Assembly: GCA_031216915.1 (NCBI GenBank)
Contig: CM062289.1
Location: 390,268,674 to 390,332,673 of the forward strand
DNA from: Pictodentalium vernedei
Taxonomy: Eukaryota > Mollusca > Scaphopoda > Dentaliida > Dentaliidae
DNA: 64,000 nucleotides
Direction: 5' to 3'
Part shown: in pieces, positions 30,945 through 42,715 of the stretch
How the letters are laid out: every line of letters begins with the position of its first letter
How positions within the stretch are numbered: position 1 is the stretch's first letter
Program-made: the position numbers and the translations under genes
The notes under the pieces: generated by a model
The model's database searches: none
What the model saw: only the letters and a program-made list of their open reading frames with translations
Told to the model about the DNA's origin: nothing

Positions 30945-32300
30945 CTCATAGTTAGGCTGAGACAGCTGTCTTGTTTGGAATAGAGCCGTCAGATGGAAAA
31001 AGTACGTCTTTTCCTTCTCGGTGTTGTATTCCTAGGCATCAGAGGCATTTAGTTCTATTGTTGAGGCATTTAGTTCTATTGTTGATGCCATAGTAGCATC
31101 ATGTACTGTTAGAGCAGTCTTTTCTTATACATTAGCGGCTAACGTCATAAGTCTTTGTTTAGTGAGCTGTTATGACTTTTAGGCTTTGTTAGCTACGCTG
31201 AGACCGCTGTCTTTTTGGAATAAGGCCGTTAGAAGGAAAGATTATGTTCTCTCTTTCTTGGTGTGGTATTCCTAGGCATCACAGGCATTTAGTCCTATTG
31301 TTGTCGCCTTAGTATGTCTTATGTGAATTAAGAGTGGTCTGTTTATTTAACATTAGCTGCTAACGTCATAGTGGCCTTATATATTTTACTGCGGTATTTT
31401 CTTATACATTATGGCTAATATCGTTAGTCTCCATTTAGTGAGGTTTCAAAGGCTGCAGGTGACACAGATATCTGTCTTCATGGAACTGAAGACTAATAAG
31501 CTGCATTAGATAAGCTCAGACTACTGTCTCTTTGGAATTACCGCTGTTAGAAGTGTGGCCCTTTATTCCTAACCTTGAGCGACCAACGTCATAAGTCTCC
31601 ATTTAGGGAGCTTTCAAGGTCGCAAGTTACACTAAGATATCTGTCTTCATGGAAATGAAGACTTCTTAGCTACGCTAGCTAATCTGAGATTGCTGTCTCT
31701 TTGGAATTAGAGCCGTTAAAAGGAAGAGTACGTTGTTTCCTTCTTTGTGTTGTATTTTAGGTATCTGAGGCTTTTGTCCTTTTGTTGACACCTTATTATA
31801 ATCAAGTGCGGCCCTTTTTCCCTTAACTTGAGCGACTAGCATTGTAAGTCTCCGTTTAGTGAGCTTTCTAAAGTTGCAGAAATTACCCCGAGATATCTGT
31901 CTTCACGGAAATGAAGACTTCTAGTTATGTTAGCTAGACTGAGACCACTGTCTTTTGGGAATAGAACTGCTAAAAGGAAGGAATACATTCTTACTTCTTG
32001 GTGTTGTTTTCTTAAGTGTCACAGACTTTAGCCTTATTGTTGACACTATAGTAGCCTAGCTAGAATTATGACCGGTGTTTTTTCTCTATCGTTAGCGGCT
32101 AGCATTGTAAGTCTCCTTTAGTGAGCTACCAGGGCCGCAGATAACAGCCGTATAATTATCTTCACGAATAATAAGAAGACCATTAACTACTTCAGCTAGG
32201 CTGAGACCACTGTCCTATTGGACAAGGTACCGTTACAAGAGAAGAGTTTTTTCTCTCCTTAACGGTATTGTTTTTGTGTTAGTTGTCTGGGGCTTTTAGC
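30945..32300 (+). repeat. ~250-bp tandem array inside DIRS-B
   Basis: Diverged units start with GCTAGACTGAGACCACTGTC-like blocks near 30953, 31193, 31513, 31678, 31931 and 32189. Each is followed by GGAATAGAGCCGTTA, a TTCCTTCTTGGTGTTGT block and GGCATCAGAGGC. No coding frame survives. Confidence 0.6.
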
Positions 32301-32854
32301 CCTATTGATGACGCCATATTAACCTAGTGAGATTAATGAGCATTCTTTCGAATACCTGTAGTTAACTCCTTTTTCAGGAATGTATTTCCTGCTATAATCG
32401 GAACAAGGTGCAAGGAGTTCATCTAGGTTTTCATGATCGGGTGTTGGAACTTAGTTTTTCGTCGCCCGTTTCATTTTTAATCCAATCTATTGTTGTGGAT
32501 TATATTTCCACTTGGAGGATTGGATATTATGTCTATATAGCATATTGTTTGGCACTATGGCATACTGTCTTGTTTTCAAGGGATATGTCAACGCCATATC
32601 AGCGGGTATATTCCTTGCAATAGTGCCATGTTCATCACGTCTCTCTCTGTCCTTAGTGGCATTATGGAGTTGGTCAGACATGAGGGAACACTACGATTTT
32701 ATACTATTCTAGATAACTAACACTAAAGCATTACGAGTCATGCCGGGTTAAATTGGACATGCTTGTTTGGACTAATCATTGAGATCATATAAAAATAGTT
32801 CGGAACTTGACCACTTTTTAAAAGTATTTTCGTTCACGGATTCTTGCTTATTTG

Positions 32855-34152
32855 TAGGGCTGGGCGATATTTCGATATACCGGTAAATACCGGTATTGAA
32901 ATCGGTACCGGTTAAATATCGTCTATTTTTTGGCAATACCGGTATATCGTCTGTAACGATATTGGTTTGGGTCACATGATAATAAAATTTCAACATGTGT
33001 TTTTTCGTTAAATCGCACAGAAAGTTGCTTTGAAAATACAGGAAGTTTATCTTTCCTTATTTCGTGAACAAATGATAAACAGCGAGAGATGATGAGAGTA
33101 ACATTCTATCTCGTTTATCGTCACCGACATGCAAGCATTCATGGAGAAATTATGAAATAAAAATGTAATACTTGTTTGCTAAATTTGTTTGATTATTTTT
33201 AATTACTGAATAATAAAAGTAGCACACATCACACAAATAGTTTGTTGTTACATGGAAAACACACCCGACTGTCACGCTGTAAAAACACGGTCACCTGCTG
33301 TTGGTCGCATTTGTTTGAACTGTAATCCGCAAGCCATACTTATCGCTTAATTCGTCGTCAGCAATCTGACACAAAAATGTTTCAAATCACACATATTCAC
33401 AATTGCGAAATGTGCAACAATTTTTGTCAAATATGACAGAGGTGTGATGCCATCACTGGGAGAAAACATTGTCGGCTGGTGATTGACACCTGCAGACTCT
33501 CATGAAAGTGAAGGGTGATCACGTCTTGGAGGCGTGCTTAATATCAACAGACCGACTGGCCTGACATGTGACAGATTACATTTGACATTGTCATCTGAGG
33601 AAGTTCACTGCTGGAAGATAGGAGAAGGGGAGGAGCTACTTCTGGTTCTTTGTGAAACCAGGCCCTCAGAATCCCATCAACTGGATACCCGTTGTTTTGA
33701 TAAAAAGTTTTGTTTGCCACTGTTTTCATGAAGCCACACATACGCAATTAACACAATGTGACAATTGCCTGGCTCAGTAATTAAATGCTTATCAGTCAAG
33801 AGAGGCTGGCCATGTTTTTACAGGAATTAAATTGACAAAGACTAATTTACTTGTATCCCAGATTCAGATGAAAGCCAGTAAACCCATGATAATTTTATGG
33901 CTTATTTTCGTATTAAACAATAGGTTCAATAACTTTGTAGACATGGATTATTATGGTCTTCCATTCAAATCACTCATTTTTCCAGAGCAGTAAGTGATAC
34001 TTCTATCTTTTGCTCCAAAAATATATTTTTTATTCATGATATCCCTTGCACTTAATATGCGTTTCACACACTGCTGCACGATATACCGGTATATCGCGAT
34101 ATTTTTTCTGATATCGTTACCGGTATTCAGATTCCCATATCGCCCAGCCCTA
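32855..34152. mobile_element. Non-autonomous hAT element, copy 1
   Basis: 1298 bp. TIRs TAGGGCTGGGCGATAT and its exact complement, flanked by the 8-bp duplication CTTATTTG (32847-32854 and 34153-34160). Subterminal regions are full of ATACCGGTAT palindromes, as transposase-binding sites often are. No transposase frame. Inserted in DIRS-B. Confidence 0.9.
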
Positions 34153-34768
34153 CTTATTTGCCATTTTGAAAATTCGAGGTACACGTGTTTTTTTATTTAC
34201 TATAAAAGCCGGGTATATTCTGTTTATACAATCATGTTTTCACTGATAACCACTTTTATGTGGATCGCAAAACATGATTGTAGAAATAGTCTATACCTAT
34301 TGACCAATCGGCGATGCGTATTGTGTGAAATTAGATCACTTGTTTATTTGTCATGACAACCCAGCCACTTCGAAAAACAATGAAACCCAGTCTCAGCTTG
34401 TCGACTCAATCCGACTGTGGTCGATGCACATTGCTTTTAACTGATAAATAATAACGAAACACCCGAACTTGGAGAATTTTTATTTCATTAAAATCATGTA
34501 AATGCAGACACTTTTTATTGAATGCAAATAACAGCATGCGCAATTTTTTTCTGGGCACATCAAAGTGGGTAGGCCAAATTTGAAGAAGAACGGAAACACG
34601 GTTTTGCCAATTGCAGTTTGCACGAACGATGCACGAACGAAACGGTCGTTCGTGCAATTTCTGCACCCCTGTATTCACCTAGGGAGTTCTATGCAGGCTA
34701 AAGAGCTGAATTTTAGTCTGTTATTCCTTTAAGTTTTAGGCTCTCCTGCCTTTTTACGATTCAGCTAA
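34153..34768. other. DIRS-B 3' remnant, no gene
   Basis: Sequence between the hAT element and the DIRS-B internal complementary region; no coding frame. A small palindrome around ACGAACG repeats lies near 34620-34655. Confidence 0.4.
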
Positions 34769-34849
34769 GTCTGGACCATTGGTTCTAGTATAAAAATATG
34801 ATGAATTTAAAGTAATTTGTATATTTTTATACTTACCAACGGCCCAGAT
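34769..34849 (+). repeat. DIRS-B internal complementary region
   Basis: GTCTGGACCATTGG...TAAAAATATGATG...TACTTACCAACGGCCCAGA. Its complement joins the right-end sequence (TAAGTATAAAAATATACAA) to the left-end sequence (ATTTTTATACTAGAACCAAT), as in A1. Confidence 0.8.
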
Positions 34850-34920
34850 GGGGATGGCCCTCCCATGAGTGGGCACTCATACCTCCCCACTGAGTTATAA
34901 CATGAGTAGGCACAGCTAGG

Positions 34921-35116
34921 AAGAATGATGCTTGGCGCCAATTGTGGTCTTTTCCTGGGTACTGTACATGCGCAAGTACTAAAAGTATGGAGGGCCAGAT
35001 AGGACTTTTAAATTTTGGTATTGTATGCAAATTTGGGGGATTGGGAGGGAGGTTCAAAATTTGTGTTTGGCCCTTGATAATATTGAGGTTGCACCAGCCA
35101 AGTCTGGGCCATTGGT
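34921..35116 (-). repeat. DIRS-B right inverted terminal repeat
   Basis: Pairs with 19313-19491 (GCTTGGCGCCA, AGTATGGAGGG, AAATTTGTGTTTGGCCC blocks) with many substitutions. It keeps a decayed TACATGCGCAAGTAC where A1 has its GCGCATGCGC palindrome. Confidence 0.8.
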
Positions 35117-35151
35117 AAGTATAAAAAATGTACAAATTACTTTGCTGATCT

Positions 35152-35235
35152 GGTACAAGCAAAGTTGGCAACGGATGAAGGCAAGTGCACCATTGACATG
35201 CAGTACGCCTTGGGATGCATTGCCACGGTGTTAGT
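35152..35235 (-). repeat. SINE fragment
   Basis: Contains GGCAAGTGCACCATTGACAT and GCAGTACGCCTTGGG, matching the middle of the - strand SINE at 63607. Both ends are missing. Confidence 0.6.
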
Positions 35236-35236
35236 A

Positions 35237-35665
35237 CAGTAGAATCCTCTTAACTGGATATCCATTTTACCAGTGAAAATTATTCAATTAACAGGAGTAT
35301 ACAATTAACAGGGATTTGGTCAGTTTCCTGTGTTCTGGGGGTAAACTGAGCATTTATCCTATTATATCTTGTTTGACAGAGCTCATAGAGCTCTGTCAAA
35401 CATGATATAATAGAATAAATGCCTGTATTGGATGTAGTGAGGCCAAAAAGGTTGATAAATAAGGGGAATTTGGTGTGTGTCACAGTAATTTTTCGACATA
35501 TTACAAAAATTTATATACAATTAACAGGAGTTTACTTGACAACCTATATGCAATTAACAGAGCAAATTTGTACTGAAGGTATGGTAAATGATTTTGTGTT
35601 TGAAAATTATATTCAATTAACAGGGATATTCAATTAAGAGATATCCAATTAAGTGGGCTCCACTA
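35237..35665. mobile_element. TA-flanked MITE (M2), copy 1
   Basis: 429 bp. The left tip CAGTAGAATCCTCTTAACTG and right tip CAATTAAGTGGGCTCCACTA are inverted repeats, flanked by TA. Several ATTCAATTAACAGGAGT motifs repeat inside. A central hairpin has arms TTTGACAGAGCTC / GAGCTCTGTCAAA. Confidence 0.85.
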
Positions 35666-35667
35666 TA

Positions 35668-36048
35668 CATGAGCAATCAGGATCAAGTATCTTGTCCAAG
35701 TACGTAGGGCAGATGGCGTGAGTCCGGTTCGAACTGCCAACCTTTTGGTACATGTACCAATGGAGAGGATTTAATTTCTTGGTTCAGTTTGGTTGAAGAA
35801 GTAGACATTGAGTTATCTCCCTTGCATCATATTCTGATGTGTTACCCATTTGTTTTCTGTTAAATATCAGTGAATTCAGGCAAACTAAATTAAATCCCGC
35901 TCACCACTTAAAATGGATAAAATTAACAAGACACATTTAATGTTTTTGTTCCCTTTTACTTTCACAAGACCATACAGGGAGTGTGGATTTCCTTTAAAAC
36001 ACTGTGCTCAGGTTTTTCCTACTTACTGTGCATTTGTAATTTTTCTCT
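35668..36048. other. No gene; SINE-like scrap
   Basis: A short tRNA-like piece with GGTTCGAACTGCCAACC lies at about 35728-35744. Otherwise unremarkable intronic sequence. Confidence 0.4.
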
Positions 36049-37471
36049 TAACTTGACAAAGTCAAGAAAAGTTATTTCCATCATGCATGCAGAAGTCTGT
36101 GAGTCTGTTCACATTTTCCTTTAGCATAGACTACACCCAATAGTTCTTGTCTGATCATTACAAAATTTCCTATGCAGGTTTGAGGTCATGTCTAGATAAG
36201 AACTTCCTCTTTTGATCGCGATCAGTCAGCTGTAATGGCTGTCCCAGCTCAAAACATGAAAATCTTTAGCATGGTCTACAAGTTGTATTTATGAAGAAAT
36301 TTCATTGTAACTTGGTAAGATGACTCTGTATGATGTCTAGATGAGAATGTCCACTTTTGGTCATGATCTGTCAACCGTGATGGCTGCCCAAGCCTGAAGC
36401 CCAAAATCTTTTAGCACAGTCTATAGGTCATATTTAATATGGAGGGATTTCATTGTAACTTGGTAGAATTACTCTGTATGATGTCTAGATGAGAACTTCC
36501 CCATTTTGGTCACAATCTGCCAACCGTGATGGCAGCCCAAGCCCGAAACCCAAAAACTTTTAGCACAGTCTACAGGTCTTATTTAAGGAGGGATTTTATT
36601 GTAACTTGGTAGGATGACTCTGTATAATGTCTAGATGAAAACGCCCCCTGTTTGGTCGCGATCGGTGAATTGTGACAGCTACAGGGGCCCAAAGCCCAAA
36701 AACCTTTAGCACAGTCTACAGGTTGTATTTATGAAGGGATTTCATTGTTGTAACTTGGTATGATGACTCCATATAATGTTTAGATGAGAACTTCCCCTTT
36801 TGGTCGCAATCTGTCAACTGTGATGGCTACTTGAGCCCGAAACCTTTAGCACAGTCTACAGATCATATTTATAAAGGGATTTCATTGTAACTTGCTAGGA
36901 TGACTCTGTAGAATATCTAGATGAGAATGTCCCCTTTTGGTCATGATCTGGCAACCATGATGGCTGCCCAAGCCCGAAACCCAAAACTTTTTTAGCACAG
37001 TCTACAGGTCATTTTTAATATGGAGGGATTTCATTGTAACTTGGTAGGATGACTCTGTATGATGTCTAGATGAGGATGTCCCCTTTTGTTGCGATCGGTC
37101 AACCATGATCGCTACACAGACCCAAAGCCCGAAAACCTTTAGCACAGTCTACAGGCCGTATTTATGAAGGGATTTCATTGTAACTTGATAGGATGACTCG
37201 TTTTGGAATAATTTCACTGAAATTTGGTAACTTTGGTTGACATTCATTAACTGTGAGGACCACATACATTAACTGTGAGGGCCACATTAACTCACCCCTC
37301 AATTCTTTAGTACAGTCTACACCTCATGTTATTTTTATTGAAAACATAGCATACAGGGAACAGAAATGAACATATTCTGAATTATCATAATTCTTCCCTA
37401 TTTTCATAATCCTTTCATAAACATTGAACATTATCCTTTTCATCAAACACACACACGGTCAAGTTAAGCAA
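36049..37471. repeat. Dispersed repeat D with ~140-bp internal subunits
   Basis: About seven subunits, each with GGATTTCATTGTAACTTGGT, GATGTCTAGATGAGAA, TTTTGGTCGCGATC and TTTAGCACAGTCTACAGG blocks, repeat between ~36150 and 37320. The outer ends TAACTTGACAAAG (36051) and GGTCAAGTTAAG (~37456) are inverted repeats. It shares the CTTGACAAAGTCAAG opening with the R repeat at 19813. Confidence 0.7.
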
Positions 37472-37549
37472 CAGTGTCATTAACAGTTTCATTTGTAATT
37501 ATATCATTGTGATCAAAAGTTCATATTCTTGGTTGTTTGATGTTTTAGG

Positions 37550-38700
37550 TAGGGCTGCACGGTATTACGGTATACCAGTTGGTACCGGTATTGAAATCGT
37601 CACCGGTTAAAAACCGTCCATCAAAAATGAATACCGGTATACCGTGAGTAACGGTATACAATTTTTGGGTCCGGTATTATGATTTGAAATTCGCGTTTTC
37701 TTGAAATAAAAATATAAATAATGCACGAAAATAGGGCAAACACATATTAAATGCAAGGGATATCATGAATAAAAAAGATACTTCTGGAGCAATAGACAGA
37801 AGTATTACTTACTGCTCTGGGACAATGAGTGATTTGAATGGAAGAACGACAATAATCCATTTCTAAAAAGTTATTGAACCTATTGTTTAATACGAAAATA
37901 AGCCATAAAATTATCATTGGGTTTACTGGCTTTCATCTGAATCTCGGATACAAGTAAATTTGTCTTTGTCAATTTAATTCCTGTAAAAACATGGTCAACC
38001 TCTCTTGACTGATAAGCGTTTAATTACTGAGCCAGTCATTGTGCTAATTGCGTATATGTGGCTTCATGAAAAACAGTGTGAAACAAAACTTTTTTTATCA
38101 AAACGTGTGTCCAGTTGATGGAATTCCAAGGGCCTGGTTACACAAACAACCAGTAGTAGCTCCTCCCCTTCTCCTATCTTCCTGCAGTAAACTTCCTCAG
38201 ATGACAATGTCAAATGTCAGCTGTCATATGTCAGGCCAGTCGGTCTGTTGATATTAAGCACGCCTCCAAGACGTGATCACTCTTCAGTTTCATGACAGTC
38301 TGCAGGTGTCAATCACAGCCCACAATATTTTCTCCCAGTGATGGCGTCACACGTCTGCCATATTTGACAAAAATTGTTGCACATTTCGCAATTGTGAATA
38401 TGTGTGATCTGAAACATTTTTTTGTCAGATTGCCGACAAACAATGAATTAATGAACTCCAAAATTCTGTTACATTCAGAGTAAACTCAGCACTTAGAACG
38501 TACCGAATTACATGAGTTGTTTTTCACCTAGGACCTTGTAGTTTTACATCACATTTATCAAGCACTTTCATAAAAGTAAGGTACATGTATTTCAGTTTTA
38601 TTTTGTTTTCAATCTGAACTGTTTCACGGTATACCGGTATACCGCGGTATTGTTTTCAATACCGTCACCGGTATCAAAATCCGAATACCGTGCAGCCCTA
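37550..38700. mobile_element. Non-autonomous hAT element, copy 2
   Basis: 1151 bp. TIRs TAGGGCTGCACGGTATT... and ...ATACCGTGCAGCCCTA, flanked by the 8-bp duplication GTTTTAGG (37542-37549 and 38701-38708). The interior is related to the copy at 32855 in inverted orientation (CTCCTCCCCTTCTCCTATCT). The untouched counterpart of its target is at 51978-51990 on the - strand. Confidence 0.92.
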
Positions 38701-38706
38701 GTTTTA

Positions 38707-38830
38707 GGCCTCATAATCTACAGAATAGCATGGGTGGTGGTGGTGTATTTTGTCCCTTGAGTGCAAGAAGGCTTTGCAATACTAAAGCGTTGCAAAGCCT
38801 TCTTGTACTCAAGGGACAAATTTATCAATT
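38707..38830 (+). pseudogene. Pseudo-exon, relative of the segment at 51854-51981
   Basis: After TTTTAG comes GCCTCATAATCTACAGAATA, which aligns with the - strand exon-like segment at 51981. This copy hits TGA after ~18 codons (...VVVVYFVP stop) and has rearranged into a hairpin (GCAAGAAGGCTTTGCAA / TTGCAAAGCCTTCTTG, 38764-38808). The homology continues on both sides, up to 37490 across the hAT element and down to ~38920. Confidence 0.6.
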
Positions 38831-38952
38831 TTATTAACTTGAGTAAAATAGCAGACATAAACCATTTAATTTTTTTTTTTTAAGTTTGCATTGGTTTTAA
38901 AAAGAAAGCATGCAGCAGCCAAAATGACCATGCAGGAGTGCCTGAGAAACTG

Positions 38953-40553
38953 ATTTTTAGCTCACCTGACTGAAAGTCAGGGTGAGCTATTCTGATCACT
39001 TTTCGTCCGCCGTGAAGGTGGTGTTTGGGTCTTTTTCTCCAATACCACTGGCCACATTTTAATGAAATTTCACGAGTAGTGGTTATATAGGGGCATTTGG
39101 GTTTTTCTTCAAATTGGGTTTCTGCTCATAAAATCTTCTTCTCATGAACCAGCTGTAGCAGAGACTTGATATTTGGTATACAGCTTCCTTTTGAGGTGTA
39201 GACTCAAGTTTGCTCAAAAGAAGTTTGAGGAGCAATATTTCGATTTTCCAAACCAAGAGGCCGATTTAAACTAGTTTTGATATGAAGTATTAATGGGTCA
39301 TAAGTACTTGATTTATGCCCAAAATGTTTTTAAAAATGCCCCGTGGGAAACACAGGAGCTAAAAATAGAAACAATTTCCAATGCCCTTATATACAAAACT
39401 ACATAGCACTGAGAATCCTTATTTGGCGTGAAGCTTCCTTAGGACCAACAGAATGGAATGGTCAAGAAAAATTGCTATCAGTTTTATCATAGGGTATTTT
39501 TTTCGAGACTTTTGAAAAAATGCTGAGTCAGCATTTTTTAACACTGTGGGTAATGGAAAAAACATTAAAGACTCTTTTTCTCCCAAACCACCAAAAGCTT
39601 TCAAATTTCACATACAACATCTTTGGAAAATTGTTTCACATGTTTGTTGAAATCAAATCCCTGGGTTCATATTTGGGCTCTCTATGGGAACCCAAATGTT
39701 TAAATTAGTGTAGTATGAGGAATATTCTTTAAAAATCTTCTTCACTTCTTCAGATCCACCAATCAGAATCTTTTGATATTTGGTATGCAGCATCCTTGGG
39801 GGCTGGGGGTGGATTCAAGTTTGTTCAACCTAAGTCTCTGGGTTCATATTTGAGCTCCCAGTAGGAGCCCAAATTATAACTTAGTTCAAAATGAGGAATT
39901 TTCTTTAAAAATCTTCTTGTTCAGATGCAGCAGTCGGAATGTCTTGATATTTGGTACACAGCATCCTTTGGGAGGTGTGATTCAAGTTTGTTCAAGCCAA
40001 GTCTCTGAGTTCATATTTGGGCTCCCTGTGGGAGACTGAATTATAACTTAGTTCAGTATGAGGAACATTCTTTAAAAATCTTCTTCTTCTCATCCACCAG
40101 TCAGTATCTATTGATATTTGGTACACAGTATCTTTAGAAAGGTGAGATTCAAATTTGTTGTAGCCAAGGCTCTGGGTTCATAACCGGGCTCCCTGTGGGG
40201 ACTTAAATTATAGCTTAGTTCATTATGAGGAATATTCTTTAAAAATATTTTTCTTTAGATCCAGTAGTCAGAATCTTTTGATATTTGATATACAGCATCC
40301 TTGGGGAGGTGAGATTCAATTTTGTTCAAGCCAAGTCCCTGGATTCATATTTCAGCTCCCTGTGGAGCTCGAATTATAACTTAGTTCAATATGAGGAATA
40401 TTTTTTGAAAATAATTTTTTTTCAGATCCACCAGTCAGAATGTTTTGATATATGGTTTTCTTAATGGGGCAGATGCAAATTTGTTCAAATCAGGCCCCTC
40501 AGTTGATAGTTGTCAGTGTCAGGTGTGCGCTCTCAGGTCCCTTGGGGCCTCTT
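38953..40553 (+). repeat. R repeat, near-complete copy
   Basis: Starts TTTTTAGCTCACCTGACTGA with a small inverted repeat (AGCTCACCTGACT/AGTCAGGGTGAGCT). It runs through ~180-bp subunits (CTTCAGATCCACCAGTCAGA, TTGATATTTGGTA, GGGCTCCCTGTGG) and ends CTCAGGTCCCTTGGGGCCTC. It lies just before the last nurim exon. Confidence 0.8.
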
Positions 40554-40702
40554 AACTTTTTTTAGGCCTAATTAATTAAATTGCACAGTTATTTCATGTC
40601 TACAATAAATTTGCGCATGATTGATGTAAAACAAAATATAAGTTAATAGAGGCCTTACTAAAACAATATGTGATATCGTGATGTTCTCTTTTCTACTTTC
40701 AG

Positions 40703-40981
40703 ATATACTTTCGAATGAAGGGCTATGCTAATCCAATGTATTACAATTCGAAAGCCTTGAAGCAGTTGTATCAACATATGCGGCATCCAGGGATGTTAAC
40801 ATTGTGTCTAGCACTGTGGTTCCATCCGCTCATGACTTATGACAGGCTTATTCTTGTTGTTTTCCTCACACTTTTCCAATATTATGGTCATGATGTTACT
40901 ATGCAAGACTTTTTCTTTATTAGAGACCATTTTTCTTATTCATACCGAGTAGAGGTTTCTTCAACAAGGAAAATAAAGTGA
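40703..40981 (+). CDS. NRM: Nurim, terminal exon
   Basis: Acceptor CTACTTTCAG ending at 40702; phase 0, so it follows the exon ending at 18154. 92 residues then TGA at 40979-40981. It encodes IYFRMKGYANP, then SKALKQLYQHMRHPGMLTLCLALWF, then DRLILVVFLTLFQYYGHDVTMQDF, and a basic tail. The R-H-P at the start of a helix and the L-x-L-x-F/Y-x-x-x-G/A-H span match vertebrate nurim and the ICMT/NnrU-like superfamily. ICMT's paired glutamates are not present, consistent with nurim lacking methyltransferase activity. Confidence 0.92.
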   Translation: MYFRMKGYANPMYYNSKALKQLYQHMRHPGMLTLCLALWFHPLMTYDRLILVVFLTLFQYYGHDVTMQDFFFIRDHFSYSYRVEVSSTRKIK

Positions 40982-41789
40982 CAGTTCTCTGTGACATGGA
41001 TTCACTTTCTTAGTGCTAAAAACATTCTTCTTTTTTCTGTGCTGTGACAATGTCCATAAACTTTCTCATCATGATATCACTTCACCATTTTCTGAGTAGT
41101 TTTATTATGAACAAGAGAACTGGTAACATTACTATATCCCAATATGTATGCCTGTGGCACAAGGAATTATTTTAGTCTGAAATGATGCATTTTACAAGAA
41201 GTTAATATGAGATAAGTACTTTTATTTTCTGTACTAAAATGATCTCCACAAACTTTACAGTGCAATAATAACTATATCAGCACATTTGTGTGATATGATA
41301 TTTGACAATGTTACAGAGGTAAACAAATTGAAATGGTGTTTTTGCCGATTACAGCCACGATGACTAGTTGCAACAGGGCTTAAGATTCATGCTAGAATCA
41401 GTATTGCTTCTTGCAGATGAGTCTCACAGGATAACAATAAAAATCACCATTGATTCTCACAAAATGTTCATTTGATTCTTGTCATAGATTCAAAAGGGTC
41501 TCCTTGAAGATCTGGAGAAATCTACTTATTTTTGGCTCCCTCATAATAAGGTACACACTTTGACTAAGCAGTGGTGTCTAATGAAGTCTTGGCTGCCTAC
41601 AAAGGCAGCCAAGACTTCACTAGAAACCCCTAACATGGTCCTGTAACTTCCATCAGTAAGACTGCCAAGAGTCTGTATGATGAAACAGGTATTCTTCATG
41701 CACAAATGTTTATTTGAGACATGAGAAACTCAGCAAAATTCAAACTTGGCCCTTAAGGGTTAAACTTTAGTAAATGTATAAATATAAGG
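40982..41789 (+). other. Probable nurim 3' untranslated/downstream region
   Basis: No coding frame. AACAATAAAAATC at about 41434 contains AATAAA and could be a polyadenylation signal. A perfect hairpin lies at 41582-41621 (TGAAGTCTTGGCTGCC TACAAA GGCAGCCAAGACTTCA). Confidence 0.4.
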
Positions 41790-42250
41790 GCTTTTTATAC
41801 CCCCACTCTCGAAGAGAATTGGGGTATGTTGGATTACATGCGTCTACCTGTGTATCTGTCCATCCATCTGTGCATCCATCCGTGCTCAGTGATATCTTAA
41901 CAGTGAGTAATTTCATGTAGATTTCAAAGGGCTTTTTATACCCCCACTCTCGAAGAGAATTGGGGTATACTGGATTACATGCGTCTACCTGTGTATCTGT
42001 CCATCCATCTGTGCATCCATCCGTGCTCAGTGATATCTTAACAGTGAGTAATTTCATGTAGATTTCAATGAAATTTGGTATGAGGGGGCCTTGTGACAAA
42101 CTGCTCCTGAACGTTATAAAAAGTTGGCTGCATATTTTTCACCAGAATGACAGTTCTTATTTTGTCAATTTTAATAATTTTTTGGTCCTTACTTTAATTT
42201 TAATTCATTTATGCTTCATCGGTCCAGCACTACAGTGGGGGTATAATTGC
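41790..42250. repeat. Dispersed repeat with a tandemly duplicated 140-bp end
   Basis: The block starting CTTTTTATACCCCCACTCTC appears twice, at 41789 and 41930, almost unchanged over 140 bp. The repeat continues with GAAATTTGGTATGAGG and closes near ACTACAGTGGGGGTATAA (~42229), the inverse of its opening. No protein is encoded. Confidence 0.75.
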
Positions 42251-42715
42251 CTTCACTATGGAATATGTATTGATTGCACTCACAAGGGTACAACAGTATT
42301 CTCCAATTCTAAACTATTCAAGAACTGAAAACTGCTTCTTGCAGTAGGAGTTTGAGGGAATTAGAATCGATTTAAGAAATCAAGAAAAATCGTATTGGGC
42401 AACTATTTACTACACAGTTCTTTTGATACCAACCTCTTCACCAAAAGTGTCTTGCTAAAATAAAATAATATATTCAAAGAAACCAGTTCAAACCATAAAA
42501 TGGGTTGGATGAGTGGAGAGTGGAGAAGAATGGATTTTCATGAAAACACTTTTGTGGTGGATTGTCAACCCAGGTAATTAATTGTGGAAAGAGCAGAAAA
42601 AGCATGAGGAATGTTTCAGTTAATCAATCTCTGGGTTGAGCCTAGAGGTTGATTAGCTGAAACTATGCAGGTTCACCTCAGTCTTATCACAACTATAAAT
42701 GCAGTGCAGTGGAGC
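42251..42715. other. No gene; hairpin
   Basis: A hairpin at about 42613-42663 (GTTTCAGTTAATCAA / TTGATTAGCTGAAAC) resembles a small MITE core. Otherwise unassigned. Confidence 0.4.

Larger units (their letters stand above)
19298..35141 (+). mobile_element. DIRS retrotransposon family B, old copy split by later insertions
   Basis: The left inverted repeat (19313-19491) matches the right one (34921-35116) with many differences, so this copy is old. An internal complementary region at 34769-34849 reads as both ends joined, the DIRS signature. Its own sequence is 19298-19803 plus 28213-35141, minus a MITE and a hAT element, about 5.8 kb. The interior keeps the leader hairpins (28257-28389) and a gag-like start near 29215-29335 (ACATTGGAAACG, TTTTTCAGAGGAAC), but no intact gene. 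Much of it is tandem arrays. It lies in the nurim intron in sense orientation. Confidence 0.8.

Noticed and set aside
33544..33747. 67-codon frame in the hAT element, similar to one at 38048-38251
   Set aside because: The two predicted peptides resemble each other, but the DNA around them is equally similar, so no coding selection is shown; too short for a transposase.
41767..42099. 110-codon - strand frame with internal repeat
   Set aside because: The repeat is just the tandem 140-bp duplication of a dispersed repeat read in one frame.
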